Shown: positions 1-5,129 of the stretch, one piece after another
Position numbering within the stretch: the stretch's first letter is position 1
Layout of the letters: every line of letters begins with the position of its first letter
Assembly: GCA_945889565.1 (NCBI GenBank)
Contig: CAMDBZ010000133.1
Coordinates: 1 to 5,129, forward strand
Length of the DNA stretch: 5,129 nt
Source: Thermoflexus hugenholtzii JAD2
GTDB lineage: Bacteria; Chloroflexota; Dehalococcoidia; UBA2979
Direction of reading: 5' to 3'
Notes under the pieces: generated by a model
The model's input: only the letters and a program-made list of their open reading frames with translations
What the model was told of the DNA's origin: nothing
Databases searched by the model: none
Program-made: the position numbers and the translations under genes

Positions 1-18
1 GGCCCGGGTACCCGGGCC
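1..18. repeat. Perfect 18-bp palindrome at the window edge
   Basis: GGCCCGGGTACCCGGGCC reads identically on both strands. As RNA it would fold into a 7-bp GC stem with a GTAC loop. It lies about 145 bases upstream of the aldo/keto reductase start. No T-run follows (the next bases are CCACGCTGTTTCG), so it is not a classical Rho-independent terminator. It could be the stem of an upstream gene's terminator, a protein-binding site, or an accident of GC-rich DNA. It may extend leftwards beyond the window. Confidence 0.6.
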
Positions 19-163
19 CCACGCTGTTTCGTGCGGCTACTGCAACTGTCCAAAGCCGAGCAAAGCTTCGTGAGTCTTCCTTCTCTCGGCGAACCCCAGC
101 AAGTCCCGCAAACCGAGTGTCCCGCGCGTTGCGGCTGGCCACGCGGGGCGCGAGTGTGCGCGC

Positions 164-1174
164 ATGCGTTACCGGCGGATCGCGAATACCCAGATCGACG
201 TGTCGGAGATCGGCTTCGGCGTGTGGACCCTCGCCTCCGGGTGGTGGGGCGAACGCAGCGACGCGGAGGCGATCACGCTGCTCAGGCAGGCCTTCGACCG
301 CGGCGTGACGTTTTTCGACACGGCCGACACCTACGGCGACGGGCGCGGCGAGCGGCTGCTGGCGCAGGCGTTCCCCGGCGCCGACCGCGCCGACATTGTG
401 ATCGGCACGAAATGCGGGTACGACTGGGAATCCCGCAGCGAGGCGCGGCGGGCCGGTCAGCGCGAGGCGCCACAGCGCTTCGACGTGCCGTTCCTGGAGC
501 GTGCGCTTGTCGCGTCGCTGGAACGGCTCGGGTGCGAGCACATCGACCTGTGGCAGCTGCACAACGCGCGCGCCGCGCAGCTTGAGGACGACGCGCTGTG
601 GACGTTCCTCGAGCGGGTGCAGCGGGAGGGTCGCGTGCGCGCGGTGGGGGTTGCGCTGGGGCCGGCGATCGGCTGGCGCGAGGAGGGTGAGTATGCGCTG
701 CGCGAGCGGCCGGGGGCGACGGTGCAGATGATCTACAACGCGCTCGAGCTCGATCCCGGGCGCGCGCTGATCGAGGCGGCGCGGATGCACGGGCGGTCGT
801 TGCTGGTGCGGGTGCCGCACGCGTCGGGGATGCTCGAGGGGCACTACACCACGGACACTACGTTTGCGGAGGGCGATCACCGGCGGCACCGGCCCGAGCG
901 ATGGCTGGGCGAGGGACTGCAGAAGATCGAGCAGCTGCGGTTCCTGACGGACGGCACGGGGCGCACGCTGGGGCAGGCCGCGTTGCGCTTCGTGCTGCAC
1001 GAGCCATGCGTCGTGAGCGCGCTGCCGAATGTGTACGAGCTGGCGCAGTTGGACGAGTTCGTGGGCGCGAGCGACTGCTCGGACCTGAGCGCGGACGACG
1101 TGGCGCGCGTAGTGGCGCTATACGAGCGCAACTATGGGCTGCCGCGTGAGGCTGCCGAGGCGGCAACGTCGTGA
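164..1174 (+). CDS. Aldo/keto reductase family oxidoreductase
   Basis: A 336-residue protein of the aldo/keto reductase superfamily, cytosolic NAD(P)H-dependent (beta/alpha)8-barrel enzymes that interconvert carbonyls and alcohols. The opening MRYRRIANTQIDVSEIGFG is the family's usual first strand, which supports the ATG at 164; no in-frame ATG lies between the leader and it. All four catalytic-tetrad residues are visible: Asp52 and Tyr57 in FDTADTYGDG, Lys83 in GTKCGYD, and His133 in DLWQLHNA. The segment QAALRFVLHEPCVVSALPNV (about 271-290) corresponds to the family's C-terminal cofactor-binding region. Length is normal. The region around residues 216-260 (VPHASGMLEGHY onwards) looks subfamily-specific. 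The gene ends inside the start of the siroheme decarboxylase gene (GTGA overlap), so the two are probably co-transcribed and translationally coupled. The substrate cannot be read from sequence. No aldo/keto reductase step is established in heme synthesis, so a role there is only inferred from context. Confidence 0.93.
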   Translation: MRYRRIANTQIDVSEIGFGVWTLASGWWGERSDAEAITLLRQAFDRGVTFFDTADTYGDGRGERLLAQAFPGADRADIVIGTKCGYDWESRSEARRAGQREAPQRFDVPFLERALVASLERLGCEHIDLWQLHNARAAQLEDDALWTFLERVQREGRVRAVGVALGPAIGWREEGEYALRERPGATVQMIYNALELDPGRALIEAARMHGRSLLVRVPHASGMLEGHYTTDTTFAEGDHRRHRPERWLGEGLQKIEQLRFLTDGTGRTLGQAALRFVLHEPCVVSALPNVYELAQLDEFVGASDCSDLSADDVARVVALYERNYGLPREAAEAATS

Positions 1175-2241
1175 CGGCGAGCGCGGCGCGGCCCGCGGCG
1201 ATCGACGAGCTCACGGGGCGGTTGCTCAACGAGCTACAGGATCGCTTCCCGCTCGCGGAGCGGCCGTACGCGGTGGTGGGTGAGCGGCTGGGCATTGCCG
1301 AAGACGAGGTGCTCGCGCGGCTGCGCGCCGCGCGCGCGCAGGGTGTGGTGCGCCAGATCTGCGCGATCTACGACACGGCGGCGCTGGGCTACACATCGTC
1401 GCTGGTGGCGATGCGCGTCGCGGCGGAGGGGCTGGCGCGCGCGGCGGCAGTGGTGAACGCGCACCCGGGGGTGTCGCACAACTACCTGCGCAGCCACGAG
1501 TTCAATCTCTGGTTCACGGTGGCGATGCCGCCGGGGCATGAGCTCGGGCCGGTGATCGCGCGACTGCATGAGCTGGCGGGCGGGGAGTCGACGCGCGCGC
1601 TGCCGACGCTGCGGCTGTTCAAGATCGGCGTCACGCTCGACATGACGGGCGAGCGCCCGGCGGGTGAGCGGGGCGCCCCCGAGTACGGCGAGGAGCGGCG
1701 CGAGCTGGCGCGCGGGCACGCGCTCGATGCGGACGACATCGCGTTCGTGCAGGCGACGCAGGGCGACTTTGCCGACGTGGCGCGGCCGTTCGATGCGGCG
1801 GCGGCCGCGCTGGGGACGACGACGGCGGCAGTGCTGGCGCGCGCGGAACGGTTGCAGGCGCGGGGTCAGCTGCGGCGCGTGGCGGCGATCCTGAATCATC
1901 GCGTCGCCGGCTTCCGTGCGAACGGGATGGCCGTGTGGGCGGTGCCGGCCGAGCGGACGCGCGAGTTTGGGGAGTTCGTGGCGGGCTATCGCAACGTCTC
2001 GCACTGCTACGAGCGGCCGACGTACGAGGACTGGCCGTACCGCGTGTTCTCGATGATCCACGCGTCGCACGCGAGCGGGGTGGAGGCGGTGGTGCAGGAG
2101 ATCGCGGCGGCAAGCGGGGTCGAGGAGCGGCGCGTGCTGTACTCGAGCACGGAGTTCAAGAAGATTCGTCTCCCGTACTTCACGCCGGAGTACGACGAGT
2201 GGGAAGCACGCTGCATGCAGGCGGCGCAGGTGCACGCGTGA
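1171..2241 (+). CDS. ahbAB: Fused siroheme decarboxylase (AhbA-AhbB / NirD-NirL type)
   Basis: A 356-residue protein made of two tandem Lrp/AsnC-like units, each a winged-helix-like part followed by a ferredoxin-like part. The halves cover about residues 11-155 and 185-340, joined by a charged linker. The first half carries VSHNYLRSHEFNLWFTV (101-117) and the second VSHCYERPTYEDWPYRVF (276-293), followed by MIH (295-297). These are the signature segments of the AhbA/AhbB and NirD/L/G/H siroheme decarboxylases rather than of amino-acid-sensing Lrp regulators. The family decarboxylates the C12 and C18 acetates of siroheme to give 12,18-didecarboxysiroheme, an intermediate for heme b (Ahb route) or heme d1 (Nir route). 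The neighbouring HemQ-like gene and the absence of other nir genes here favour heme b. The GTG start at 1171 overlaps the upstream stop by 4 bases, and GAGG lies about 10 bases before it. Automated annotation could easily mislabel this as an AsnC-family transcription regulator. Confidence 0.92.
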   Translation: MTASAARPAAIDELTGRLLNELQDRFPLAERPYAVVGERLGIAEDEVLARLRAARAQGVVRQICAIYDTAALGYTSSLVAMRVAAEGLARAAAVVNAHPGVSHNYLRSHEFNLWFTVAMPPGHELGPVIARLHELAGGESTRALPTLRLFKIGVTLDMTGERPAGERGAPEYGEERRELARGHALDADDIAFVQATQGDFADVARPFDAAAAALGTTTAAVLARAERLQARGQLRRVAAILNHRVAGFRANGMAVWAVPAERTREFGEFVAGYRNVSHCYERPTYEDWPYRVFSMIHASHASGVEAVVQEIAAASGVEERRVLYSSTEFKKIRLPYFTPEYDEWEARCMQAAQVHA

Positions 2242-3005
2242 GCGACGCGAGCGGGACGGCGCCGGAAGCTTCAGGGCGCGAGGGGCCGGCGCGCGGCCAG
2301 CAGTTCGTGAAGTTCAGCGGGTACCGCCTGGGAGCGGCGCTGCGTGGCGGCTCGGCGGAGGCGCGCGCGGCAGCCGGGCGGTGCCTGCTCGAGCTGCTCG
2401 ACGCCTCGGCGGAGCGCATGCTGACGCGTGTGTACTCGACGGTGGGCGTGCGCGCGGACACGGACTTCGTCGTGTGGCAGGTGGCGGAGGAGCTGGAGGC
2501 GATCCGCGGCTGGCACGCGCTGCTGCTCGCGTCGCCGCTCGCCGGAGCGATCGAGCGGTCGCAGTCGTTCCTGTCGATGACGATGCGCTCGCTGTATGGC
2601 AATCCGCTGCACGCGCGGGCGGAGGGCGATGCCGGGCGCGCGCGGCTGCGGGCCGAGGAGAGCGGGTCGGCGTATCTGTTCGTGTACCCGATGGTGAAGA
2701 CGCGCGCGTGGTACGCGCTACCGCGCGCGGAACGGCAGCGGATGATGGATGAGCATATCGCCATCGGGCACCGCTACCACGAGGTGCGCATCAACACCAC
2801 GTACTCGTACGGGCTGGACGACCAGGAGTTCGTCGTGGCGTTCGAGGCGGACGACCCGGGGCTGTTTCTCGCGCTGGTGCGCGAGTTGAGGGAGTCGGAA
2901 GCGTCTGCGTACACCGAGCGTGACACGCCGATGCTGACGTGCCGGCGGCTGGCACCGGTGGAGCTGGCGGGGGAGCTGGGGCTGACGCCGGGCGAGCCGC
3001 GCTGA
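2238..3005 (+). CDS. hemQ: Chlorite dismutase-family protein, probable coproheme decarboxylase HemQ
   Basis: A 255-residue protein starting at GTG 2238, which overlaps the previous stop (GTGA). GCAGG lies 7 bases upstream. The same frame is open far upstream, but that part overlaps the decarboxylase gene and is not credible. HemQ uses peroxide to convert coproheme III to heme b by two oxidative decarboxylations. The C-terminal half is diagnostic of the chlorite dismutase fold: VYPMVKTRAWYALP (149-162), where Tyr150 matches the HemQ catalytic tyrosine; MMDEHIAIGHRY (169-180), where His173 matches the proximal heme ligand; and TYSYGLDDQEFVVAFE (188-203). By my hand alignment, the distal arginine needed by true chlorite dismutases is replaced by Ile186, so chlorite detoxification is unlikely. 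The first 20 or so residues are a polar, probably disordered tail. The position directly after a siroheme decarboxylase supports heme synthesis. The alternative is a Cld-like peroxidase of unknown role. Confidence 0.88.
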   Translation: MSDASGTAPEASGREGPARGQQFVKFSGYRLGAALRGGSAEARAAAGRCLLELLDASAERMLTRVYSTVGVRADTDFVVWQVAEELEAIRGWHALLLASPLAGAIERSQSFLSMTMRSLYGNPLHARAEGDAGRARLRAEESGSAYLFVYPMVKTRAWYALPRAERQRMMDEHIAIGHRYHEVRINTTYSYGLDDQEFVVAFEADDPGLFLALVRELRESEASAYTERDTPMLTCRRLAPVELAGELGLTPGEPR

Positions 3006-3027
3006 GCGCGGGGGCGCGTTTGTGGTG

Positions 3028-3035
3028 CCACGTGG
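3028..3035. promoter_or_regulatory. Palindrome CCACGTGG, possible operator
   Basis: An 8-bp perfect palindrome about 20 bases upstream of the candidate -35 element. It sits in the only sizeable gap between genes, ahead of a DNA-binding regulator gene. It could be a binding site for that regulator or another dimeric factor. In DNA this GC-rich it could also be chance. Confidence 0.25.
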
Positions 3036-3055
3036 AGTGCGGCCGGGCGTACGAG

Positions 3056-3084
3056 TTGCGGCCCTGACGGCGCGCCGGTAGAGT
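3056..3084 (+). promoter_or_regulatory. Candidate housekeeping-sigma promoter for the regulator-sirC-hemA unit
   Basis: TTGCGG (3056-3061) and TAGAGT (3079-3084) are separated by exactly 17 bases, the optimal spacing. The -35 matches TTGACA at 3 of 6 positions and the -10 matches TATAAT at 4 of 6, which is common for promoters in GC-rich bacteria. Transcription would begin near 3091, leaving a leader of about 30 bases before the TTG start at 3123. The gap falls where the GTGA-coupled upstream genes end, which supports a separate transcript. Read-through from upstream remains possible. Confidence 0.42.
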
Positions 3085-3122
3085 GCGCACATCTCATGCC
3101 GTGCGGCGACGAATGATCAGAG

Positions 3123-3770
3123 TTGAGCGAATTGGGCGCGGGTGATGCCGGGGCGGTGGGGCGCAGCGGGCGAGCGAGCGCGCGCTGGGTCAACCTCGCG
3201 CGGGCGTGCGAGATCCTCGGGGTCAACGAGTCGACGGTGCGGCGCTGGGCGGACTCGGGGGAGCTGCGCTGCTTTCGCACGCCGGGGGGGCATCGGCGGT
3301 TCGCGGAGGGCGACCTGTTCGCGTTGACGGAGGCAGGGCCGCGTCACCGGGAGCGCACGCTGGAGAGCGCGGCGATGACGCGCATCCGCCGGCAGCTGCA
3401 CACGCCCGGGGCGACGAGCTGGTACGCGGGTATCGAGGCTGAAGAGCGCGACGCGCTGCGGCCGCTGGGGCGGCGGCTGCTGGAGCTGGTGAGCGACTAT
3501 GTGTCGAAGCGGGGGCGGCGCACGTTGATCGAACACGAGGTGGACGCGATCGGGCGGCAGTACGGCGAGATCCTGCGCGAGCGCGAAACGCCGTTGCTAC
3601 GGGCGATCGAGGCGTTCACGTTCTTCCGGCGTTCGTTGCATGAGACGGCGAAGCAGCTGGCGGAGCGCAACGGGATGAGCGCGGAGGAGGCGGCGCGCTC
3701 GCGCGAGGAGATCGCGGAGCTGGCGGATCGCGTGCTGCTGGGCGTGACCGCCGCGTACGACGCGGGATAG
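3123..3770 (+). CDS. MerR/excisionase-type helix-turn-helix regulator with RsbRD-like helical C-terminus
   Basis: A 215-residue probable transcription regulator. Residues 22-67 form a MerR/BldC/excisionase-type DNA-binding domain: the helix-turn-helix ACEILGVNESTVRRWADSG followed by the wing RCFRTPGGHRRF. After a linker (about 70-100), residues 101-212 appear all-helical. GRQYGEILRERETPLLRAIE (144-163) and FTFFRRSL (165-172) resemble the N-terminal domain of RsbR/RsbRD-type stress-sensor proteins. That assignment is from memory of the pattern and is moderate. No cysteine cluster or obvious metal site is seen in the C-terminal domain, so the ligand is unknown. TTG 3123 is the first possible start after an in-frame stop at 3114, with no clear ribosome-binding site. 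GTG 3156, preceded by GGGG, is a credible alternative giving 204 residues; both lie before the DNA-binding domain. It stands first in the unit containing sirC and hemA, 10 bases before sirC, so control of tetrapyrrole genes, including itself, is a reasonable inference. Confidence 0.88.
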   Translation: MSELGAGDAGAVGRSGRASARWVNLARACEILGVNESTVRRWADSGELRCFRTPGGHRRFAEGDLFALTEAGPRHRERTLESAAMTRIRRQLHTPGATSWYAGIEAEERDALRPLGRRLLELVSDYVSKRGRRTLIEHEVDAIGRQYGEILRERETPLLRAIEAFTFFRRSLHETAKQLAERNGMSAEEAARSREEIAELADRVLLGVTAAYDAG

Positions 3771-3780
3771 GGCAGGCGCG

Positions 3781-4491
3781 ATGGGACACTACCCGGTATT
3801 TCTGGAGCTGGCGGCGCGGCCGGTGTTGCTGGTCGGCGGTGGGCACGTGGCGGCGGAGAAGCTGCCGCGGCTCGTCGAGGCGGGCGCGGAGGTCACGATT
3901 GTGGCCGAGGCGCTGTCACCGGACGTGCGCGCGTACGTCGATAGCGGGCGGGCGACGTGGCGGCAGCGCGGGTACGAGCGGGGCGACCTCGCAGGGTTCG
4001 AGCTCCTGTTCATCGCGAACGACGACGGCGCGGCGAACGAGGCGATCGCGGCCGAGGCGCGGGAGCTGTGGATCTGGGTGAACGCCGCGGACGATCCGGC
4101 GCGGTGCGACTTCATCCTGCCGTCGGTGGCGCAGCGCGGCGCGATCAGCATCGCGACCACGACGGGGGGGTCGAGCCCGGCGCTGGCGCGGTGGCTGCGC
4201 GAGCAGATGGAGGCGTTCCTCAGCGACGAGGTGGAGGCGCTGGCGGAGCTGCTGGCGGACGTGCGGAGCGAGCTGCGCGTGGGCGATGTAGCGTGCGCCG
4301 CGACGTGCGCGCGCGCGGGCGTGCCGCCGCCGCTGCTGTGCGCGGCGTGCCCGCGGCGCATCCCGCCGGAGCGCTGGCAGCAGGCGATCGACGCGGAGCT
4401 GCGGTCGTTGTTGCGCGCGCGAGACCGTGACGGCGCGCGTGCGCGGCTGGAGCGCGCGCTGAGCGGCGACCCTCCGGTCGTGCGCGCCTAG
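3781..4491 (+). CDS. sirC: Precorrin-2 dehydrogenase / sirohydrochlorin ferrochelatase (SirC/Met8/CysG-N family)
   Basis: A 236-residue cytosolic enzyme that oxidises precorrin-2 to sirohydrochlorin with NAD+ and, in bifunctional members, inserts iron to form siroheme. The opening MGHYPVFLELAARPVLLVGG and the GGGHVAAEK turn (19-27) form the Rossmann NAD site. NAADDPARCDFILPS (101-115) contains the family's conserved acidic pair (Asp104/Asp105; one corresponds to the catalytic Asp of Met8p/CysG) and Cys109. TTTGGSSPALARWLRE (126-141) is the conserved dimerisation/active-site loop. The ATG at 3781 follows GGCAGG and lies 10 bases after the regulator's stop. It makes siroheme, the substrate of the AhbAB fusion upstream. 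Unusually, the C-terminal region carries four extra cysteines in a C-x3-C-x10-C-x2-C pattern (Cys172, 176, 187, 190), which could hold zinc or an Fe-S cluster. Whether this protein is dehydrogenase only or also chelatase cannot be decided here. Confidence 0.93.
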   Translation: MGHYPVFLELAARPVLLVGGGHVAAEKLPRLVEAGAEVTIVAEALSPDVRAYVDSGRATWRQRGYERGDLAGFELLFIANDDGAANEAIAAEARELWIWVNAADDPARCDFILPSVAQRGAISIATTTGGSSPALARWLREQMEAFLSDEVEALAELLADVRSELRVGDVACAATCARAGVPPPLLCAACPRRIPPERWQQAIDAELRSLLRARDRDGARARLERALSGDPPVVRA

Positions 4492-4499
4492 GCCGCGAG

Positions 4500-5129
4500 A
4501 TGTTGACGCTGGTCGGTACGAGCTATCAGCGCGCGCCGCTCGCGCTACGCGAGGCGGTCGCCGTCGATGGCGACGCGCTGCCCGCGGTGCTGCGCGCGCT
4601 GGCGGAGCGCTTCGGCGCGGCGAGCGTGCTGCAGACGTGCAACCGCTTGGAGCTGTACGTGCCGGGCGCGCACGCGCGTGCGGATGTGCTGGACGCGTTC
4701 GCGGGTGCGGCGACGGTCGATCGCGACATCGCGGAGCGCGTGTTCGCGCTGGAGCGGGACCGCGCGGCGGTGCAGCATCTGTACGCGGTGGCGGCGGGGA
4801 TCGACTCGCTGGTGCTCGGCGAGTCGGAGGTGCTGGGGCAGGTGCGCGGTGCGTTCTCGGCGGCGGTGAGCGCGGGCACGGACGATGCGCTGCTCTCGCG
4901 GCTGTTTCACACGGCGATCCGCACGGGCCGGCGCGCGCGCACGGAGACGGCGATCGGGCGGTTGGGGCTGTCGGTGCCGGCGCTCGCGGTGCAGCTCGCG
5001 CGGGCGCTGGTGCCGGACGTGTCGCGCGCGCGCGTGCTGGTGGTTGGTGCGGGCGAGGCGGGCAGCCTGGCGGCGGGCGCGCTCGTCGATCGCGGGGTGG
5101 GCGAGCTCGTGGTGGTGAATCGCACGGCG
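4500..5129 (+). CDS. hemA: Glutamyl-tRNA reductase HemA (N-terminal half, cut by window end)
   Basis: The first 210 residues of an open frame that runs off the window; full-length HemA is usually a little over 400 residues. HemA reduces glutamyl-tRNA(Glu) to glutamate-1-semialdehyde with NADPH, the first committed step of C5-pathway tetrapyrrole synthesis. The start MLTLVGTSYQRAPLALRE matches the family's N-terminus (GxSHxxAPxxxRE), with Tyr9 where His is usual. VLQTCNRLELYV (43-54) holds the catalytic Cys47, which forms the thioester with glutamate. LVLGESEVLGQV (104-115) is the family signature. VVGAGEAGSLAA (181-192) is the GxGxxG NADPH site at the start of the second domain. ATG 4500 is 8 bases after the sirC stop, so the two are almost certainly co-transcribed. 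The ribosome-binding site is weak. The missing part should contain the rest of the Rossmann domain and the dimerisation helices. Confidence 0.96.
   Translation, partial: MLTLVGTSYQRAPLALREAVAVDGDALPAVLRALAERFGAASVLQTCNRLELYVPGAHARADVLDAFAGAATVDRDIAERVFALERDRAAVQHLYAVAAGIDSLVLGESEVLGQVRGAFSAAVSAGTDDALLSRLFHTAIRTGRRARTETAIGRLGLSVPALAVQLARALVPDVSRARVLVVGAGEAGSLAAGALVDRGVGELVVVNRTA

Noticed and set aside
31..585. Open frame beginning in the leader and overlapping the aldo/keto reductase
   Set aside because: Its product is Arg/Ala-rich with no domain and overlaps a gene with an intact catalytic tetrad.
1234..2235. Long open frame (333 codons) on the - strand opposite the siroheme decarboxylase gene
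   Set aside because: Its translation is rich in Arg, His and Ala without a recognisable domain, as expected for an antisense shadow in GC-rich DNA. The + strand gene has clear family motifs across the whole span.
1935..2237. In-frame upstream extension of the HemQ-like gene
   Set aside because: It lies entirely within the decarboxylase gene in another frame and gives Gly/Arg/Ala-rich low-complexity protein. GTG 2238, with a stop-start overlap like the previous junction, is the sound start.
1171..2241. Reading the gene as an Lrp/AsnC transcription regulator
   Set aside because: The HNY/SHEFNLW and HCY/YEDWPYR signatures, the duplication and the heme-gene context point to siroheme decarboxylase; the Lrp-like fold is shared ancestry.
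2180..2764. 194-codon - strand open frame opposite the HemQ-like gene
   Set aside because: Ser/Arg/Ala-rich antisense shadow; the + strand frame has the conserved Tyr, His and GLDD motifs.
3004..3021. Terminator-like hairpin at the hemQ stop (CGCG-GGGG-CGCG then TTTG)
   Set aside because: Only four GC pairs plus wobble pairs, a poor loop and a T-run of three. Too weak to call a terminator, though transcript ends nearby are possible.
1..5129. CRISPR arrays, tRNA or rRNA genes, transposons
   Set aside because: I saw no regularly spaced repeats, tRNA-like cloverleaf, rRNA segment, transposase motif or element ends; the window is almost entirely filled by the six genes.

Overview
This is a very GC-rich stretch (about 70% by eye, with nearly every third codon position G or C) in which six genes, all on the + strand, are packed almost end to end. 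Five of the six products are recognisable and four of those belong to tetrapyrrole (heme/siroheme) biosynthesis. The coding style (GTG and TTG starts, 4-base GTGA overlaps, GC-saturated codons), a HemQ-type protein next to a fused siroheme decarboxylase, and an RsbRD-like regulator suggest a GC-rich, probably Gram-positive-type or Chloroflexota-like bacterium living with oxygen. That placement is a guess; nothing here fixes the taxon.

Layout. Positions 1-163 are a non-coding leader that opens with a perfect 18-bp palindrome. Three genes then follow as one translationally coupled unit: an aldo/keto reductase (164-1174), a two-domain AhbA-AhbB/NirD-NirL type siroheme decarboxylase (1171-2241) and a chlorite-dismutase-family HemQ-like protein (2238-3005). 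Each junction is a GTGA overlap. A 117-base gap (3006-3122) is the only sizeable intergenic space after the leader. It carries a plausible promoter with short repeats and palindromes. A second unit follows: a MerR/excisionase-type helix-turn-helix regulator (3123-3770), precorrin-2 dehydrogenase/sirohydrochlorin ferrochelatase (3781-4491) and the first half of glutamyl-tRNA reductase HemA (4500 to the window end).

How they fit together. HemA starts tetrapyrrole synthesis from glutamyl-tRNA. The SirC/Met8-type enzyme oxidises precorrin-2 to sirohydrochlorin and may insert iron to give siroheme. The AhbAB fusion would remove two acetate carboxyls from siroheme. The HemQ-like protein would convert coproheme to heme b. 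Read together, the genes imply a siroheme-dependent route to heme that ends with the HemQ reaction instead of the radical-SAM enzyme AhbD. The step between (AhbC, didecarboxysiroheme to coproheme) is not in the window. The aldo/keto reductase and the regulator have no assigned role in this pathway and are the most interesting unknowns.
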